A stretch of 42,188 nt of DNA from Candidatus Brevibacterium intestinavium (GTDB taxonomy: Bacteria; Actinomycetota; Actinomycetes; Actinomycetales; Brevibacteriaceae): positions 1-42,188 of the forward strand of contig DWZN01000141.1 of assembly GCA_019117545.1 (NCBI GenBank), given 5' to 3'. Position 1 is the first letter of the stretch. The number at the start of each line of letters is the position of its first letter. Below, in pieces: positions 15,790 through 24,210 of the stretch. Position numbers and translations under genes: made by a program. Below the pieces are notes generated by a model that searched no databases, was not told the origin of the DNA, and saw only the letters and a list, made by a program, of their open reading frames with translations.

Positions 15790-16829
15790 CGGCCGAGGTT
15801 CTCACTCACGGCAGCCGCAGGCTCGGACTCGCCGAGGGACCCGTCGACCGGCGGCTTGCCGTAGGGGCGGCGGGCGAAGACCGACGCCAGAAGGGCGCCG
15901 GAGACGTTGTGCCACACACTGAAGACCGCTCCGGGCAGGGCCGCCAGCGGCGAGAAGTACGTGGTCGCCAGGGTCGAGGCGAGCCCGGAGTTCTGGAGGC
16001 CGACCTCGAAGGACAGCGCCCGACGCGTCGGCGTGTCGAGCCGGCAGGCTGCGGCCACACCATAGCCGACGCCCAGTCCGAGCACATTGTGCGTGACGAC
16101 GGCCAGCAGCACGAGCACACCGGCCGTGGCGATCGACTCGGCCGAACCGGCCACGACGATGGCGACGATATAGGCGATGGCGATCGAGGCCAGCCACGGC
16201 AGCACCGGGGAGATCCGGTCGACGAGGTTCGAGGCGACGACGCGGATGATGACGCCGACGATGACGGGCCCGAGCACGGTCTGGCAGATCGTGACGAACA
16301 TCGACCAGAACGGCACATCCATGTACGAACCGGCCAGCCACAGGGTCAGCAGCGGGGTCAGTATCGGGGCGAGCAGAGTCGACAGGGTCGTGACCGACAC
16401 GGACAGCGCCGTATCGCCCTTGGCCAGATAGGTGACCACGTTCGAGGCCGTGCCGCCGGGGGCGCAGCCGACGAGGATGACGCCGACGGCGATCTCCGCC
16501 GGCAGTCCGTAGACCGTGACGACGAGGAGGCCGAGCAGCGGCATCGCCACGAACTGGGTGACGACGCCGAGGACGGCGATCCAGGGGCGCTTGGCGATGC
16601 GGGTGAAGTCCGGCAGCGTCAGCGTCAGCCCCATGAAGAACATGACGACGCCCAGCGACCAGGTGATCGACGGTGCCAGCGGGTTGAAGGCATCGGGCAG
16701 GAGGAACCCGAGCACGCCGGCGATGACGACGAGGACCGGCAGGGCCGTGACGGCGATGATCGAACTGCGGTCGGCGGTCGGCGCCGCGGTGGTGTTCCCG
16801 GAGGACCGGTGGGCTGGTGCGTCAGGCAT
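15786..16829 (-). CDS. Bile acid:sodium symporter (BASS) family transporter
   Basis: This protein of about 347 residues has nine or ten hydrophobic segments and the BASS pattern: PSITWSLGVVMFFMGLTLTLPDF, VGCAPGGTASNVVTYLAKGD, and RALSFEVGLQNSGLASTL near the C-terminal third. The family couples sodium to uptake of organic anions such as keto acids, pantothenate or bile acids; the substrate here is unknown. Two ATGs, at 16835 and 16829, are possible. I favour the second because a TAGCCT box (16836-16841) lies exactly 6 bases before it and overlaps no coding sequence, fitting a leaderless mRNA. It is coupled to the GNAT gene by a 4-base overlap. Confidence 0.88.
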   Translation of the reverse strand: MPDAPAHRSSGNTTAAPTADRSSIIAVTALPVLVVIAGVLGFLLPDAFNPLAPSITWSLGVVMFFMGLTLTLPDFTRIAKRPWIAVLGVVTQFVAMPLLGLLVVTVYGLPAEIAVGVILVGCAPGGTASNVVTYLAKGDTALSVSVTTLSTLLAPILTPLLTLWLAGSYMDVPFWSMFVTICQTVLGPVIVGVIIRVVASNLVDRISPVLPWLASIAIAYIVAIVVAGSAESIATAGVLVLLAVVTHNVLGLGVGYGVAAACRLDTPTRRALSFEVGLQNSGLASTLATTYFSPLAALPGAVFSVWHNVSGALLASVFARRPYGKPPVDGSLGESEPAAAVSENLGR

Positions 16830-16951
16830 GGACATAGGCTACTCGTTCCGCACCACCGATCGAGTGTGTATTGCCATTCGAGACAGCATGTCGAATAGTG
16901 AGAGTTACGGTCGCGGGTCGCTTCCGCACCGGGTCGTGCGAAAATGGAGCC

Positions 16952-17695
16952 ATGACGTATAACCTCATCCTGCTGCGCCACGGCGAGAGCGAATGGAACC
17001 AGAAGAATCTGTTCACCGGATGGGTCGACGTGACCCTGACCGACAAAGGCCGCGCCGAAGGCGCACGTGCCGGCGAACTCCTGCGCGAGAAGGAGCTCAT
17101 CCCCGACGTCGTCTACACCTCCCGGCTCAAGCGTGCGATCCTCACCGCGAACATCGCGCTGGAGGCCGCCGATCTGTCCTGGCTCGACGTCCATCGCAGC
17201 TGGCGCCTCAACGAACGCCACTACGGCGCCCTGCAGGGGAAGAACAAGAAGGAGATCCGGGAGGAGTTCGGCGAAGAGCAGTTCATGATCTGGCGCCGGT
17301 CCTTCGACACCCCGCCTCCGGCCCTGGCCGACAGCTCCGAGTTCTCGCAGGCGGGTGAGGCCCGCTACGCCAACCTCGGTGATTCGCTGCCGCGCACCGA
17401 GTGCCTGGCCGATGTCATCGACCGCCTCCTGCCCTACTGGTACGACGTCCTGGTCCCCGAACTCTCCGCCGGAAAGACCGTGCTCGTGGCCGCCCACGGC
17501 AATTCGCTGCGCGCGTTGGTCAAGCACCTCGACGGAATCTCCGATGCCGACATCACGGGCCTGAACATCCCGACCGGCATCCCCCTGCATTACGAACTGA
17601 CCGAGGACTTCACCCCGGTCAGGCCCGGCGGCACCTACCTCGACCCCGCAGCCGCCGAGGCCGCGATCGGGCAGGTCGCCAACCAGGGCCGCTGA
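16952..17695 (+). CDS. gpmA: 2,3-bisphosphoglycerate-dependent phosphoglycerate mutase
   Basis: GpmA interconverts 3- and 2-phosphoglycerate in glycolysis. The 247-residue protein has the histidine-phosphatase core [10 protein letters not shown] at residues 7-16 (phospho-His), the [13 protein letters not shown] segment, the conserved Glu in [12 protein letters not shown], and the second His in [11 protein letters not shown] near 186. All catalytic residues are present and the length is normal. I chose the ATG at 16952, preceded by TGGAG, since the 27 residues upstream in frame do not belong to the family. A 7-bp inverted repeat (17695-17717) at the stop may act as a terminator. It is divergent from the BASS gene and convergent with the LysR gene. 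Confidence 0.95.
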   Translation: MTYNLILLRHGESEWNQKNLFTGWVDVTLTDKGRAEGARAGELLREKELIPDVVYTSRLKRAILTANIALEAADLSWLDVHRSWRLNERHYGALQGKNKKEIREEFGEEQFMIWRRSFDTPPPALADSSEFSQAGEARYANLGDSLPRTECLADVIDRLLPYWYDVLVPELSAGKTVLVAAHGNSLRALVKHLDGISDADITGLNIPTGIPLHYELTEDFTPVRPGGTYLDPAAAEAAIGQVANQGR

Positions 17696-17717
17696 CCGCT
17701 GGCGGCCGTTCAGCGGT
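17695..17717 (+). terminator. Weak hairpin at the gpmA 3' end
   Basis: ACCGCTG and CAGCGGT pair over a 9-base loop beginning at the stop codon. There is no T tract. It lies between convergent gpmA and the LysR gene. Confidence 0.35.
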
Positions 17718-17756
17718 GGGGCCGGCGGCGGTTCGGGGCCAGGAGCCGGCGTGCGA

Positions 17757-18671
17757 CTACGCCGCCGTCTCGTCGGCGCCGGCGATCGCCTGCATCTGCT
17801 CGAGCAGCCGGGCGATCGCCGGCGACGAGGACATCGACTGGCGCCACACGAGGTGGATCGTGCGCGCGATCGCGGGATCGTCCAGGGGCACGACCGTGAC
17901 GTCGCTGGGCAGATGCGGGCGCCCCAGTCGGGGGACGAGGGCGAGCGCCCCCATAGCGCGGACGAATTCGACCTGGGTGTCGTACTCCAGTGCCCAGTAC
18001 TCGATGCGCGGCTGACTGTGCAGGTCCTCGAACAGGGCGGTCAGCCAGCGATGGCACACGGCGTTGCGCGGGGCCGAGACGAACACCTGACCGACGAGGT
18101 CGGGCCGTCCCACCTCGGCGCGGGTGGCCAGATGGTGATCGCGGTGCATAATGATGTCGGCCCGGTCGACGGTGATGAGCGCGGAGGCGAGCGTCGGCGG
18201 CAGCGACAGCGACGAGTTGTTCCAGTCGAAGATCAGCGAGGCATCGATCCTGCCGGCGGTGACCATTTCGATGAGCTCTTCGGGCTCCTCTTCGATGTTC
18301 GTCACCGTCAGCTCGGGGGCGGCGGCCCGCAGCGGCGGCAGAGACGGCACGAGGAGGCCGCGGATGCCGGTGGAGAACCCGCCGACGGTGATGCGCCCGC
18401 GCGGCTGTCCCGAGCTGGCCCGGGCCTCCGACTCGAGGCTTTCGAGGTCCTGGAGGACCGAGGCGCCGCGCCTGCTCAGCTCGCGGCCCATCGGCGTCAG
18501 CGCGATCCCGCGGCCGGTGCGCTCGGTCACCGGCGATCCGAGTTGGCGCGAGAGCTTCTGCAGCTGGTGGCTCACCGCCGCCGGCGTGTACCCGAGGGAG
18601 TCCGCCGTCGCGGTCACCGAGCCGAACGAGTCGAGGGCGACGAGGGTGCGCAGGGCGACAGTATCGATCAT
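17757..18671 (-). CDS. LysR-family transcriptional regulator
   Basis: The protein of about 304 residues has the LysR winged helix at residues 1-60 (LRTLVALDSFGSVTATADSLGYTPAAVSHQLQKLS) and a substrate-binding domain from about 90 to 295. It is divergent from the EamA exporter and probably controls it, as is common for such pairs. The ATG at 18671 is favoured over an in-frame TTG at 18674: a TAGGAT box on the minus strand (18678-18683) lies exactly 6 bases before the ATG. That box overlaps the LysR-type site at 18681-18695, which suggests self-repression. The effector is unknown. Confidence 0.92.
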   Translation of the reverse strand: MIDTVALRTLVALDSFGSVTATADSLGYTPAAVSHQLQKLSRQLGSPVTERTGRGIALTPMGRELSRRGASVLQDLESLESEARASSGQPRGRITVGGFSTGIRGLLVPSLPPLRAAAPELTVTNIEEEPEELIEMVTAGRIDASLIFDWNNSSLSLPPTLASALITVDRADIIMHRDHHLATRAEVGRPDLVGQVFVSAPRNAVCHRWLTALFEDLHSQPRIEYWALEYDTQVEFVRAMGALALVPRLGRPHLPSDVTVVPLDDPAIARTIHLVWRQSMSSSPAIARLLEQMQAIAGADETAA

Positions 18672-18680
18672 CAAATAATC

Positions 18681-18718
18681 CTAACGAAATCTTAGAATGA
18701 CTTTCAATGGAATTTTGA
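18681..18718. promoter_or_regulatory. LysR-type operators between LysR and EamA genes
   Basis: CTAACGAAATCTTAG (18681-18695) is an inverted repeat holding the T-N11-A core known for LysR sites. A second inverted repeat with the same arm spacing, TCAATGGAATTTTGA, lies at 18704-18718, about 23 bp (two helical turns) from the first. The AT-rich patch contrasts with the surrounding GC-rich DNA. Confidence 0.6.
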
Positions 18719-18742
18719 TCATCGAGCTGAGATCCTGGGACC

Positions 18743-19699
18743 ATGCGCCCGGTTCACATCATGCTCGCCCTGCTCGTCGTCGTTCTCTGGGGCGTCAACT
18801 TCGTCTTCATCGACATCGGTCTGCGCGATTGGCCGCCGATGCTGCTCGCCGCTGCACGCTTCACCTTCGTCGTCATCCCCGCCATCGTCTTCGTTCGCTT
18901 CCCCCGCGGCAGCTTCGGTCGTATCCTGCTCATCGGGGTGTTCATGACCGCCGGACAGTTCGCGCTGCTCTACACAGCCATGTCCCTCGGGCTGCCGGCC
19001 GGGCTGGCCTCGATCGTCATCCAGATCCAGGCTGCCTTCACCGTCATCGTCGCCGCCCTCGCCCTCCGCGAGGTTCCGCGCCGCCGGCAGGTGCTGGGCA
19101 TCGTCATCGGAGTGTCCGGACTCGCCGTCATCGGGCTGAGCCTGCAGGCGGCGGTGCCGGTCGCGGCCTTCCTCATCGCGCTCGCCGCAGCCCTGTCGTG
19201 GGCGGTCGGCAACGTCATCGCCCGCGGCGTGGGCGAGGGCATCAACGGCGTCCAGATGACCGTGTGGTCGGCGGCCGTGGCCCCGATCCCTCTGGTGGCG
19301 CTGTCGACGCTCATCGACGGGCCCGCCGAGGTGGCCGAGGCGCTCATGCACCCGACGTGGGGTGTTGCCGCCTCGGTCGTCTACACCGCCGGTCTGGCCT
19401 CGCTCGTGGGCTACGTCATCTGGAATTCGCTGCTGGCCCGCTTCCCGGCCGCCCAGGTCGCTCCGTTCTCCCTGCTCGTGCCCGTCGTCGGGGTGCTGTC
19501 GGCATGGGTGTTCCTCGGCGAGCGGCCCACCGGCGCAGAGATCATCGGCGGGACGCTGCTCGTCCTCGGTGTGGCCGTGACGACCGGGGTGATGACCACT
19601 CTTGCCCGCAGCCTGCCCGGCCGCGGCCGCAGGGCCGACAGGGCCGTCATCGACGAGTCGGTCACTTCTTCGACAGATCCGGCTCCCAACTGCCGGTGA
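18743..19699 (+). CDS. EamA/DMT-family exporter
   Basis: The 318-residue protein has ten hydrophobic segments in two EamA repeats (residues about 1-140 and 145-290), starting with the LLVVVLWGVNFVFIDIGL segment typical of RhaT/YdcZ/EamA-type carriers for amino acids, metabolites or purines. Substrate cannot be read. It is divergent from the LysR gene, with two operator-like repeats between. A ribosome site is not obvious before the ATG at 18743. Its last 38 bases overlap, in antiparallel, the last 38 bases of phoU, so the tail (VIDESVTSSTDPAPNCR) is encoded opposite the PhoU C-terminus. Confidence 0.88.
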   Translation: MRPVHIMLALLVVVLWGVNFVFIDIGLRDWPPMLLAAARFTFVVIPAIVFVRFPRGSFGRILLIGVFMTAGQFALLYTAMSLGLPAGLASIVIQIQAAFTVIVAALALREVPRRRQVLGIVIGVSGLAVIGLSLQAAVPVAAFLIALAAALSWAVGNVIARGVGEGINGVQMTVWSAAVAPIPLVALSTLIDGPAEVAEALMHPTWGVAASVVYTAGLASLVGYVIWNSLLARFPAAQVAPFSLLVPVVGVLSAWVFLGERPTGAEIIGGTLLVLGVAVTTGVMTTLARSLPGRGRRADRAVIDESVTSSTDPAPNCR

Positions 19700-20324
19700 G
19701 CAGGTACTCGACCTTCTGAGACACCGACACCGCGTGGTCGCCGAAGCGCTCGTAGTAGCGTGAGAGCAGGGTGACGTCAGCGATGTGTCGGGGAGCGAGG
19801 CTGCCGGCGGGCACCTCGGCGAGTTTGGCGAAGACGCTCAGATGCAGCTCATCGAGCTCCTCGTCGATCGCATTGATCGTGGGCACCGCGGACAGGCCGG
19901 GGTTCGACAGCAGGCTCTGCGTGGCCTCGGCGATCTTCTCGCCGGACTCACCCATGCGGGCGAACGTCGATTCGAAGGTCTCGGGGATCGCCGATTCCGG
20001 ATAGCGGATGCGCACCTGCTGGGCGATGTGGCGGGCGAGGTCGCCCATGCGCTCGAGTGAGGCCGACATCCGCAGGGACCCGATGATGGCACGCAGATCG
20101 GCGGCGACGGGCGCCTGCAGCGCGAGCATCTCCGCGGCCTGCTGATCGAGGGTGAACTGCATGTTGTCGATGACGACGTCGGCCTCGATGACCTGCTCGG
20201 CCAGCTCGAGGTCGTTGCTGTGCAGAGCCTGATTCGCCAGGCGAATCGCGTCGAGGGCCTTGGTGGACATGCCGACCAGCTGGGTGGCCAGATCGTCCAG
20301 TTCGTTTCTGAAGACTTCGCGCAT
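19662..20324 (-). CDS. phoU: Phosphate signalling protein PhoU
   Basis: The 220-residue all-helical protein has the two PhoU repeats, each with the acidic metal-cluster motif (for example ELAEQVIEADVVIDNMQ and the SLERMGDLARHIAQQ / YERFGDHAVSVSQK segments). PhoU links the Pst phosphate transporter to the phosphate histidine kinase and keeps it off when phosphate is plentiful. Here it is divergent from senX3-regX3, the phosphate two-component system, as in other actinobacteria; the pst genes are not in the window. PHO-box-like repeats lie between. The 3' end overlaps the EamA gene by 38 bases. Confidence 0.95.
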   Translation of the reverse strand: MREVFRNELDDLATQLVGMSTKALDAIRLANQALHSNDLELAEQVIEADVVIDNMQFTLDQQAAEMLALQAPVAADLRAIIGSLRMSASLERMGDLARHIAQQVRIRYPESAIPETFESTFARMGESGEKIAEATQSLLSNPGLSAVPTINAIDEELDELHLSVFAKLAEVPAGSLAPRHIADVTLLSRYYERFGDHAVSVSQKVEYLLTGSWEPDLSKK

Positions 20325-20490
20325 TGACGGCGGTTCCTAACTCTCAGGCGTGCGGGGGCGGTTCGCATCGGGACGTCGGCGGCATCGTGACGTCGCTGGG
20401 TGTGCGCATCCGATCATCAGCCGACCACGGCCGTAAGCGGCCGGTGGGTGCGAGCGGGGAGCGCAGGCACACAGATCTCAGCGTCGCAGG

Positions 20491-20554
20491 CGCGGGTGAA
20501 CGTCGATTGTCGGGAAGGTGAATTCCTCGGCAAATGGGGTCTGCGAAGGTGAAC
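20491..20554. promoter_or_regulatory. Three PHO-box-like direct repeats between phoU and senX3
   Basis: Read on the minus strand, GTTCACCCGCG ends at 20491, ATTCACCTTCC ends near 20513 and GTTCACCTTCG ends near 20544. The first fits the 11-base streptomycete PHO-box consensus G(G/T)TCAYYYR(G/C)G fully, and the other two match its 5' half. The first two starts are 22 bp apart (two helical turns). They are candidate RegX3 sites. Confidence 0.55.
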
Positions 20555-20595
20555 TCGGTGCACCGAGACGCCCGAGTGCGCCTAAGCTTGTGGTC

Positions 20596-22047
20596 GTGGA
20601 TCTCTTGGTAGTGGCGGTCCTGACCGGCGTCGTCGGCCTGGGACTGGGCATAGCGGGCATTCTGGCGTTCCGATTCAGCGAACGCTCCCGTGATGCTGCC
20701 GATCTGCACTCCGAAGACGACCTGCCCGAAGGCATCGCCGAGGTGCTCGCCGTCCTGCCCTCAGCCGCGATCGTCATCGACGCCGGCGACGATGTCGTCA
20801 AAGCCTCCCCAGCCGCCTATACCTTCGGCCTGGTCAGAGGTCATTCGCTCGCCTCTGCCGAGATGCTGCGCGTCGTCGGCCGAGTCCGGGCCCGCGGTCT
20901 CATCGAGGAGATCGACCTCGAGCAGACGCGGGAGAACTCCGAATCGGTGCTGCGCTACCTCCACGCCCGTGTCGCTCCCCTGGGCACCTCCTTCGTCCTC
21001 GTCCTCTGCGACGACCAGACCGAATCGGTGCGCGTCGACGCCGTCCGTCGTGACTTCGTGGCCAATGTCTCCCACGAACTCAAGACCCCGATCGGGGCGA
21101 TGGCCCTCCTCGCCGAGGCGGTCACGGACTTCGCCGACGACCCGGCCGCGGTCGAGCGCTTCGGTGGGCGCATGCAGCGGGAGTCGAAGCGCCTGACCCA
21201 GCTGGTCCAGGAGATCATCGACCTCTCCCGCGTCCAGGACCATGCGGCGCCGGCGACCACGGAGAAGATCTCCGCCGCCGAGGTGGTCGACGACGCCGCC
21301 GACCGCGCCCGGACAGGGGCCGAGGGCAAGAACATCCACATCGAGATCTCGCCACCGGCGGATCTGCTCATCGAGGGCAACTACGAACTGCTCGTCAACG
21401 CCGTCCGCAATCTCATCGACAACGCCATCAACTACTCACCCGACGGCACTCGCGTCGGGATCGGAGTCGAACTCGTCGACGAACGCGTCGAGATCTCCGT
21501 GGCCGATCAGGGCATCGGCATGTCCGCGCAGGACACCGAGCGGGTCTTCGAACGCTTCTACCGCGTCGATCCGGCCCGGTCGCGGATCACCGGAGGAACG
21601 GGCCTGGGCCTGAGCATCGTCAAGCACATCATCGCCACCCACGGCGGAGAGGTGCGGGTGTGGAGCCAGCTGGGCAAGGGCTCGACGTTCACCATCGTGC
21701 TGCCGCTGGCCGGAACCTCGTCCGACCAGGAGGCCAGCGATGCCGCCCCGCACGGCGTCCTCATCGAGCACTCGGCCGAAATCTCCGGCACCGCCTCGGC
21801 GGGCAGGGCAGGGGCCCCTGACGGGTCCGGCGAGGCGGATGCGCCCGGTGAGGGCGACGGAACCGGTGAGGCGGACGACAGCGCGCCCTCGGGCGACGAT
21901 AATGAAGATGGCGGCGACGTCGGCAGAGGCGATGACCGCGCCGCGAGCGATGCCGACCGTGCCGGCGATGAGGGCTCGTCCCGGAGGCAGGGCGGCTCAC
22001 CCCAGGATCTGACCGATGGAAGCGAACAAAGGAAGCTCACAACGTGA
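20596..22047 (+). CDS. senX3: Phosphate-sensing histidine kinase SenX3
   Basis: The kinase phosphorylates RegX3 when phosphate is low. From a GTG at 20596 it has about 483 residues: an N-terminal membrane segment (about 1-28), a PAS-like region (about 45-140), the H-box FVANVSHELKTPIGAM with phospho-His near residue 160, the N box NLIDNAINYSPDG, and the G boxes DQGIGM and GTGLGLSIV. After the ATPase domain a tail of about 100 residues rich in Gly, Asp, Glu and Ser replaces the short end usual in the family. Start choice: a TAAGCT box (20583-20588) lies exactly 7 bases before GTG 20596; GTG 20590 and 20518 are in-frame alternatives, but the last overlaps a PHO-box-like repeat. It overlaps regX3 by four bases. 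Confidence 0.93.
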   Translation: MDLLVVAVLTGVVGLGLGIAGILAFRFSERSRDAADLHSEDDLPEGIAEVLAVLPSAAIVIDAGDDVVKASPAAYTFGLVRGHSLASAEMLRVVGRVRARGLIEEIDLEQTRENSESVLRYLHARVAPLGTSFVLVLCDDQTESVRVDAVRRDFVANVSHELKTPIGAMALLAEAVTDFADDPAAVERFGGRMQRESKRLTQLVQEIIDLSRVQDHAAPATTEKISAAEVVDDAADRARTGAEGKNIHIEISPPADLLIEGNYELLVNAVRNLIDNAINYSPDGTRVGIGVELVDERVEISVADQGIGMSAQDTERVFERFYRVDPARSRITGGTGLGLSIVKHIIATHGGEVRVWSQLGKGSTFTIVLPLAGTSSDQEASDAAPHGVLIEHSAEISGTASAGRAGAPDGSGEADAPGEGDGTGEADDSAPSGDDNEDGGDVGRGDDRAASDADRAGDEGSSRRQGGSPQDLTDGSEQRKLTT

Positions 22048-22727
22048 CTCGTATTCTGCTTGTCGAGGACGAGGACTCGTTCTCGGACCCGCTGTCGTAC
22101 CTGCTCGGTAAGGAAGGGTACGAGGTGACGGTCGCCGATGACGGACTGAAGGCTCTGGCGGAATTCGACCGCAGCGGCGCCGATCTCGTCCTGCTCGACC
22201 TCATGCTGCCCGGCGTCTCCGGCACCGAGGTGTGCCGTGAGCTGCGCGCGAAGTCGAATGTGCCGATCATCATGCTCACGGCCAAGGACTCGGAGATCGA
22301 CAAGGTCGTGGGGCTCGAACTCGGCGCCGATGACTATGTGACGAAGCCCTACTCCTCGCGTGAGCTCCTGGCGCGTGTGCGTGCGGTGCTGCGTCGCAAT
22401 GTCGAGACCGAGGAAATCGACGACGAGTCCGTGCTCGAGGCCGGGGGAGTGCGCATCGACGTCGAACGCCATGTCGTGTCCGTCCGCGGTGAGGAGCTGT
22501 CCATGCCGCTCAAGGAGTTCGAGCTGCTCGAGATCCTCGTGCGCAACTCCGGACGAGTGATGACCCGCGGACAGCTCATCGACCGCATCTGGGGCGAGGA
22601 CTATGTCGGCGATACGAAGACCCTCGACGTCCATGTCAAACGTCTGCGGGCGAAGGTCGAGGTCAATCCCTCGCAGCCGCGACTGCTCACCACGGTGCGC
22701 GGTCTCGGCTACAAGTTCGAGGCCTGA
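22044..22727 (+). CDS. regX3: Phosphate response regulator RegX3
   Basis: The 227-residue OmpR/PhoB-type regulator has a receiver domain with the acidic pair E8/D9, the phospho-acceptor D52 in LLDLMLPG, Thr in MLTAKD and Lys in YVTKPYS, then a winged-helix DNA-binding domain from about 130 (MPLKEFELLEIL ... TKTLDVHVKRLRAKVE). Once phosphorylated by SenX3 it activates phosphate-scavenging genes. Its GTG start overlaps the senX3 stop (GTGA), so both are made together. A strong hairpin follows 70 bases after its stop. Confidence 0.96.
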   Translation: MTRILLVEDEDSFSDPLSYLLGKEGYEVTVADDGLKALAEFDRSGADLVLLDLMLPGVSGTEVCRELRAKSNVPIIMLTAKDSEIDKVVGLELGADDYVTKPYSSRELLARVRAVLRRNVETEEIDDESVLEAGGVRIDVERHVVSVRGEELSMPLKEFELLEILVRNSGRVMTRGQLIDRIWGEDYVGDTKTLDVHVKRLRAKVEVNPSQPRLLTTVRGLGYKFEA

Positions 22728-22798
22728 TCCGAGTCTGATTCGAAGGCCCGGCCGAGGGCCGACTCGGAGTCCGGCCGGCCCGGGAACGGTGCTGAATG

Positions 22799-22837
22799 CG
22801 GAAGGAGCCGCTCACACGATGTGAGCGGCTCCTTCCG
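22799..22837. terminator. Bidirectional terminator hairpin between regX3 and the lipoprotein gene
   Basis: A perfect 18-bp stem (CGGAAGGAGCCGCTCACA with its complement) closes a CGA loop. It lies between convergent genes and can end transcripts from both sides. There is no T tract. Confidence 0.88.
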
Positions 22838-22863
22838 TGCACCGGGTGTGCTGGAGTCCAGGA

Positions 22864-23430
22864 TCAGCCGTTGGCCGCGGCGGTCCCCTCGGTGGCGGCC
22901 TCGTCGGTGGAGGTCGCGTCCTCGCTGGGGACGTTCGACGGCGACTCGGAGGGCACGTACTGCTCGTAGTAGGGCAGGGAGTCCGTGAGCAGCTGGGCCT
23001 CGATGGTCTTCTCCTCGCCGCCGACGCCGACCGTGACCTCGACGAGGTCGCCGGGCTCGGCATCGAGCTGGTCGACGGTGACGACATCCTCGGTCGTGGT
23101 CGCAGGGCTCTCAGGGTCCTGGACGAAGGTCTCTCCGGCCTTGACCGATTCGGTCACCGAGGTGCCGGCGACATCGACGGAGACCTTCGCCGTCGAATCG
23201 CCCTTGTTGATCAGGGTGAAGAATAGCTGAGCCGGTCCTTCGCCGGTCTCGTCCGTGATGAGCATGAGCCCACGGACCTCGACGTCACCGACAGTGCCCC
23301 AAGCTCCATCGCCGCCGTTGTAGTGGTACTCGGCTGTCTGGTGGGGAGACAGCAGGCTTGCACATCCGCTGACGGGAACGACGAGAGCGAGTGCGGCAAC
23401 GGCGAGAGCCGCGCGGTTGTGCCGTTTCAT
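22864..23430 (-). CDS. LpqE-like lipoprotein
   Basis: The 188-residue protein has a lipoprotein signal: basic MKRHNR start, hydrophobic helix and lipobox VSGC with the lipid-bearing Cys23. The mature part is a beta-rich domain (about 35-145: GDVEVRGLMLITDETGEGPAQL ... LFFTLINKGDS) and a Ser/Glu/Thr/Ala-rich tail. Position next to carD and fold pattern match mycobacterial LpqE, whose role is not settled. It should be anchored outside the membrane. A TATACA/TAGTAT-like stretch upstream (around 23466-23475) is its likely promoter and AAGGAGC its ribosome site. Identity as an LpqE orthologue rests on synteny plus general pattern. Confidence 0.75.
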   Translation of the reverse strand: MKRHNRAALAVAALALVVPVSGCASLLSPHQTAEYHYNGGDGAWGTVGDVEVRGLMLITDETGEGPAQLFFTLINKGDSTAKVSVDVAGTSVTESVKAGETFVQDPESPATTTEDVVTVDQLDAEPGDLVEVTVGVGGEEKTIEAQLLTDSLPYYEQYVPSESPSNVPSEDATSTDEAATEGTAAANG

Positions 23431-23691
23431 TGTGCTCCTTGAAGTGGCAATACAAGATCAGTCTGTATACTACCCCGTTTTTGACCTGCTGTAGAACCGG
23501 ATCCCTCCCGTGGGCGAAGTCGAGACGGTGCGCGGTTGGGGTGACCCGCCGGATTCGACGTTGAGACAACTCACCCGATGACGATGTTCTCGCTGGCGAG
23601 GAGGTCGCAGGGGGTGCCCGGTGCGGGTTGAGGGGCGGAGCCTAGCATGAAGATTCATTGCTCCGGGCGATTTCTGTGGCGAGCCTCATGG

Positions 23692-23697
23692 TAAACT
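23692..23697 (+). promoter_or_regulatory. -10 box of the carD-ispD-ispF operon
   Basis: TAAACT lies 30 bases before the carD ATG. The transcript would start near 23704, with a leader of about 24 bases carrying GAAGAG. No good -35 is visible. The remaining part of the roughly 300-base gap (23431-23691) shows no gene and is less GC-rich than its surroundings. Confidence 0.45.
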
Positions 23698-23727
23698 GGG
23701 ATTCCGCGAAAGGGGTTTGAAGAGAAT

Positions 23728-24210
23728 ATGAGTTTCCAGGTCGGCGACACTGTTGTCTATCCACATCACGGTGCAGCGACAATCCAAGAAATCAAGAAGC
23801 GATCCATCAAAGGTGAGGAGAAACTGTATCTCAAGCTCCAGGTCGCCCATGGTGATCTAGTGATCGAGGTCCCGGCCGAGAACTGCGACCTCGTCGGTGT
23901 GCGAGATGTCGTCGGTGAGGAAGGCGTGGAGAAGGTCTTCACCGTCCTCCGCGCGGAATTCGTCGAAGAGCCTGCCAACTGGTCCCGCCGCTACAAGGCG
24001 AATCTTGAGAAGCTGCAGTCCGGCGACGTGATCAAGGTCGCCGAGGTCGTCCGTGACCTCTGGCGCCGCGAGCAGGACCGCGGCCTGTCGACAGGAGAGA
24101 AGCGCATGCTCTCGAAGGCGCGTCAGATCCTCGTGTCCGAACTCGCCCTGGCTGAGAAGAAGGAAGAGTCCGAGGCAGAGGCTCTGCTGGACGAAGTGCT
24201 CGCATCCTGA
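23728..24210 (+). CDS. carD: CarD-family RNA polymerase-binding transcription factor
   Basis: CarD binds the RNA polymerase beta subunit and stabilises open complexes at rRNA and other promoters. The 160-residue protein has the N-terminal RNA-polymerase-interacting Tudor-like domain ([20 protein letters not shown], then KLYLKLQV) at 1-60 and a helical DNA-binding domain ([20 protein letters not shown] with the [13 protein letters not shown] segment containing the conserved Trp). It heads an operon with ispD, ispF and a reductase-like gene, joined by overlaps. The carD-ispD-ispF order is conserved in actinobacteria. Confidence 0.96.
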   Translation: MSFQVGDTVVYPHHGAATIQEIKKRSIKGEEKLYLKLQVAHGDLVIEVPAENCDLVGVRDVVGEEGVEKVFTVLRAEFVEEPANWSRRYKANLEKLQSGDVIKVAEVVRDLWRREQDRGLSTGEKRMLSKARQILVSELALAEKKEESEAEALLDEVLAS

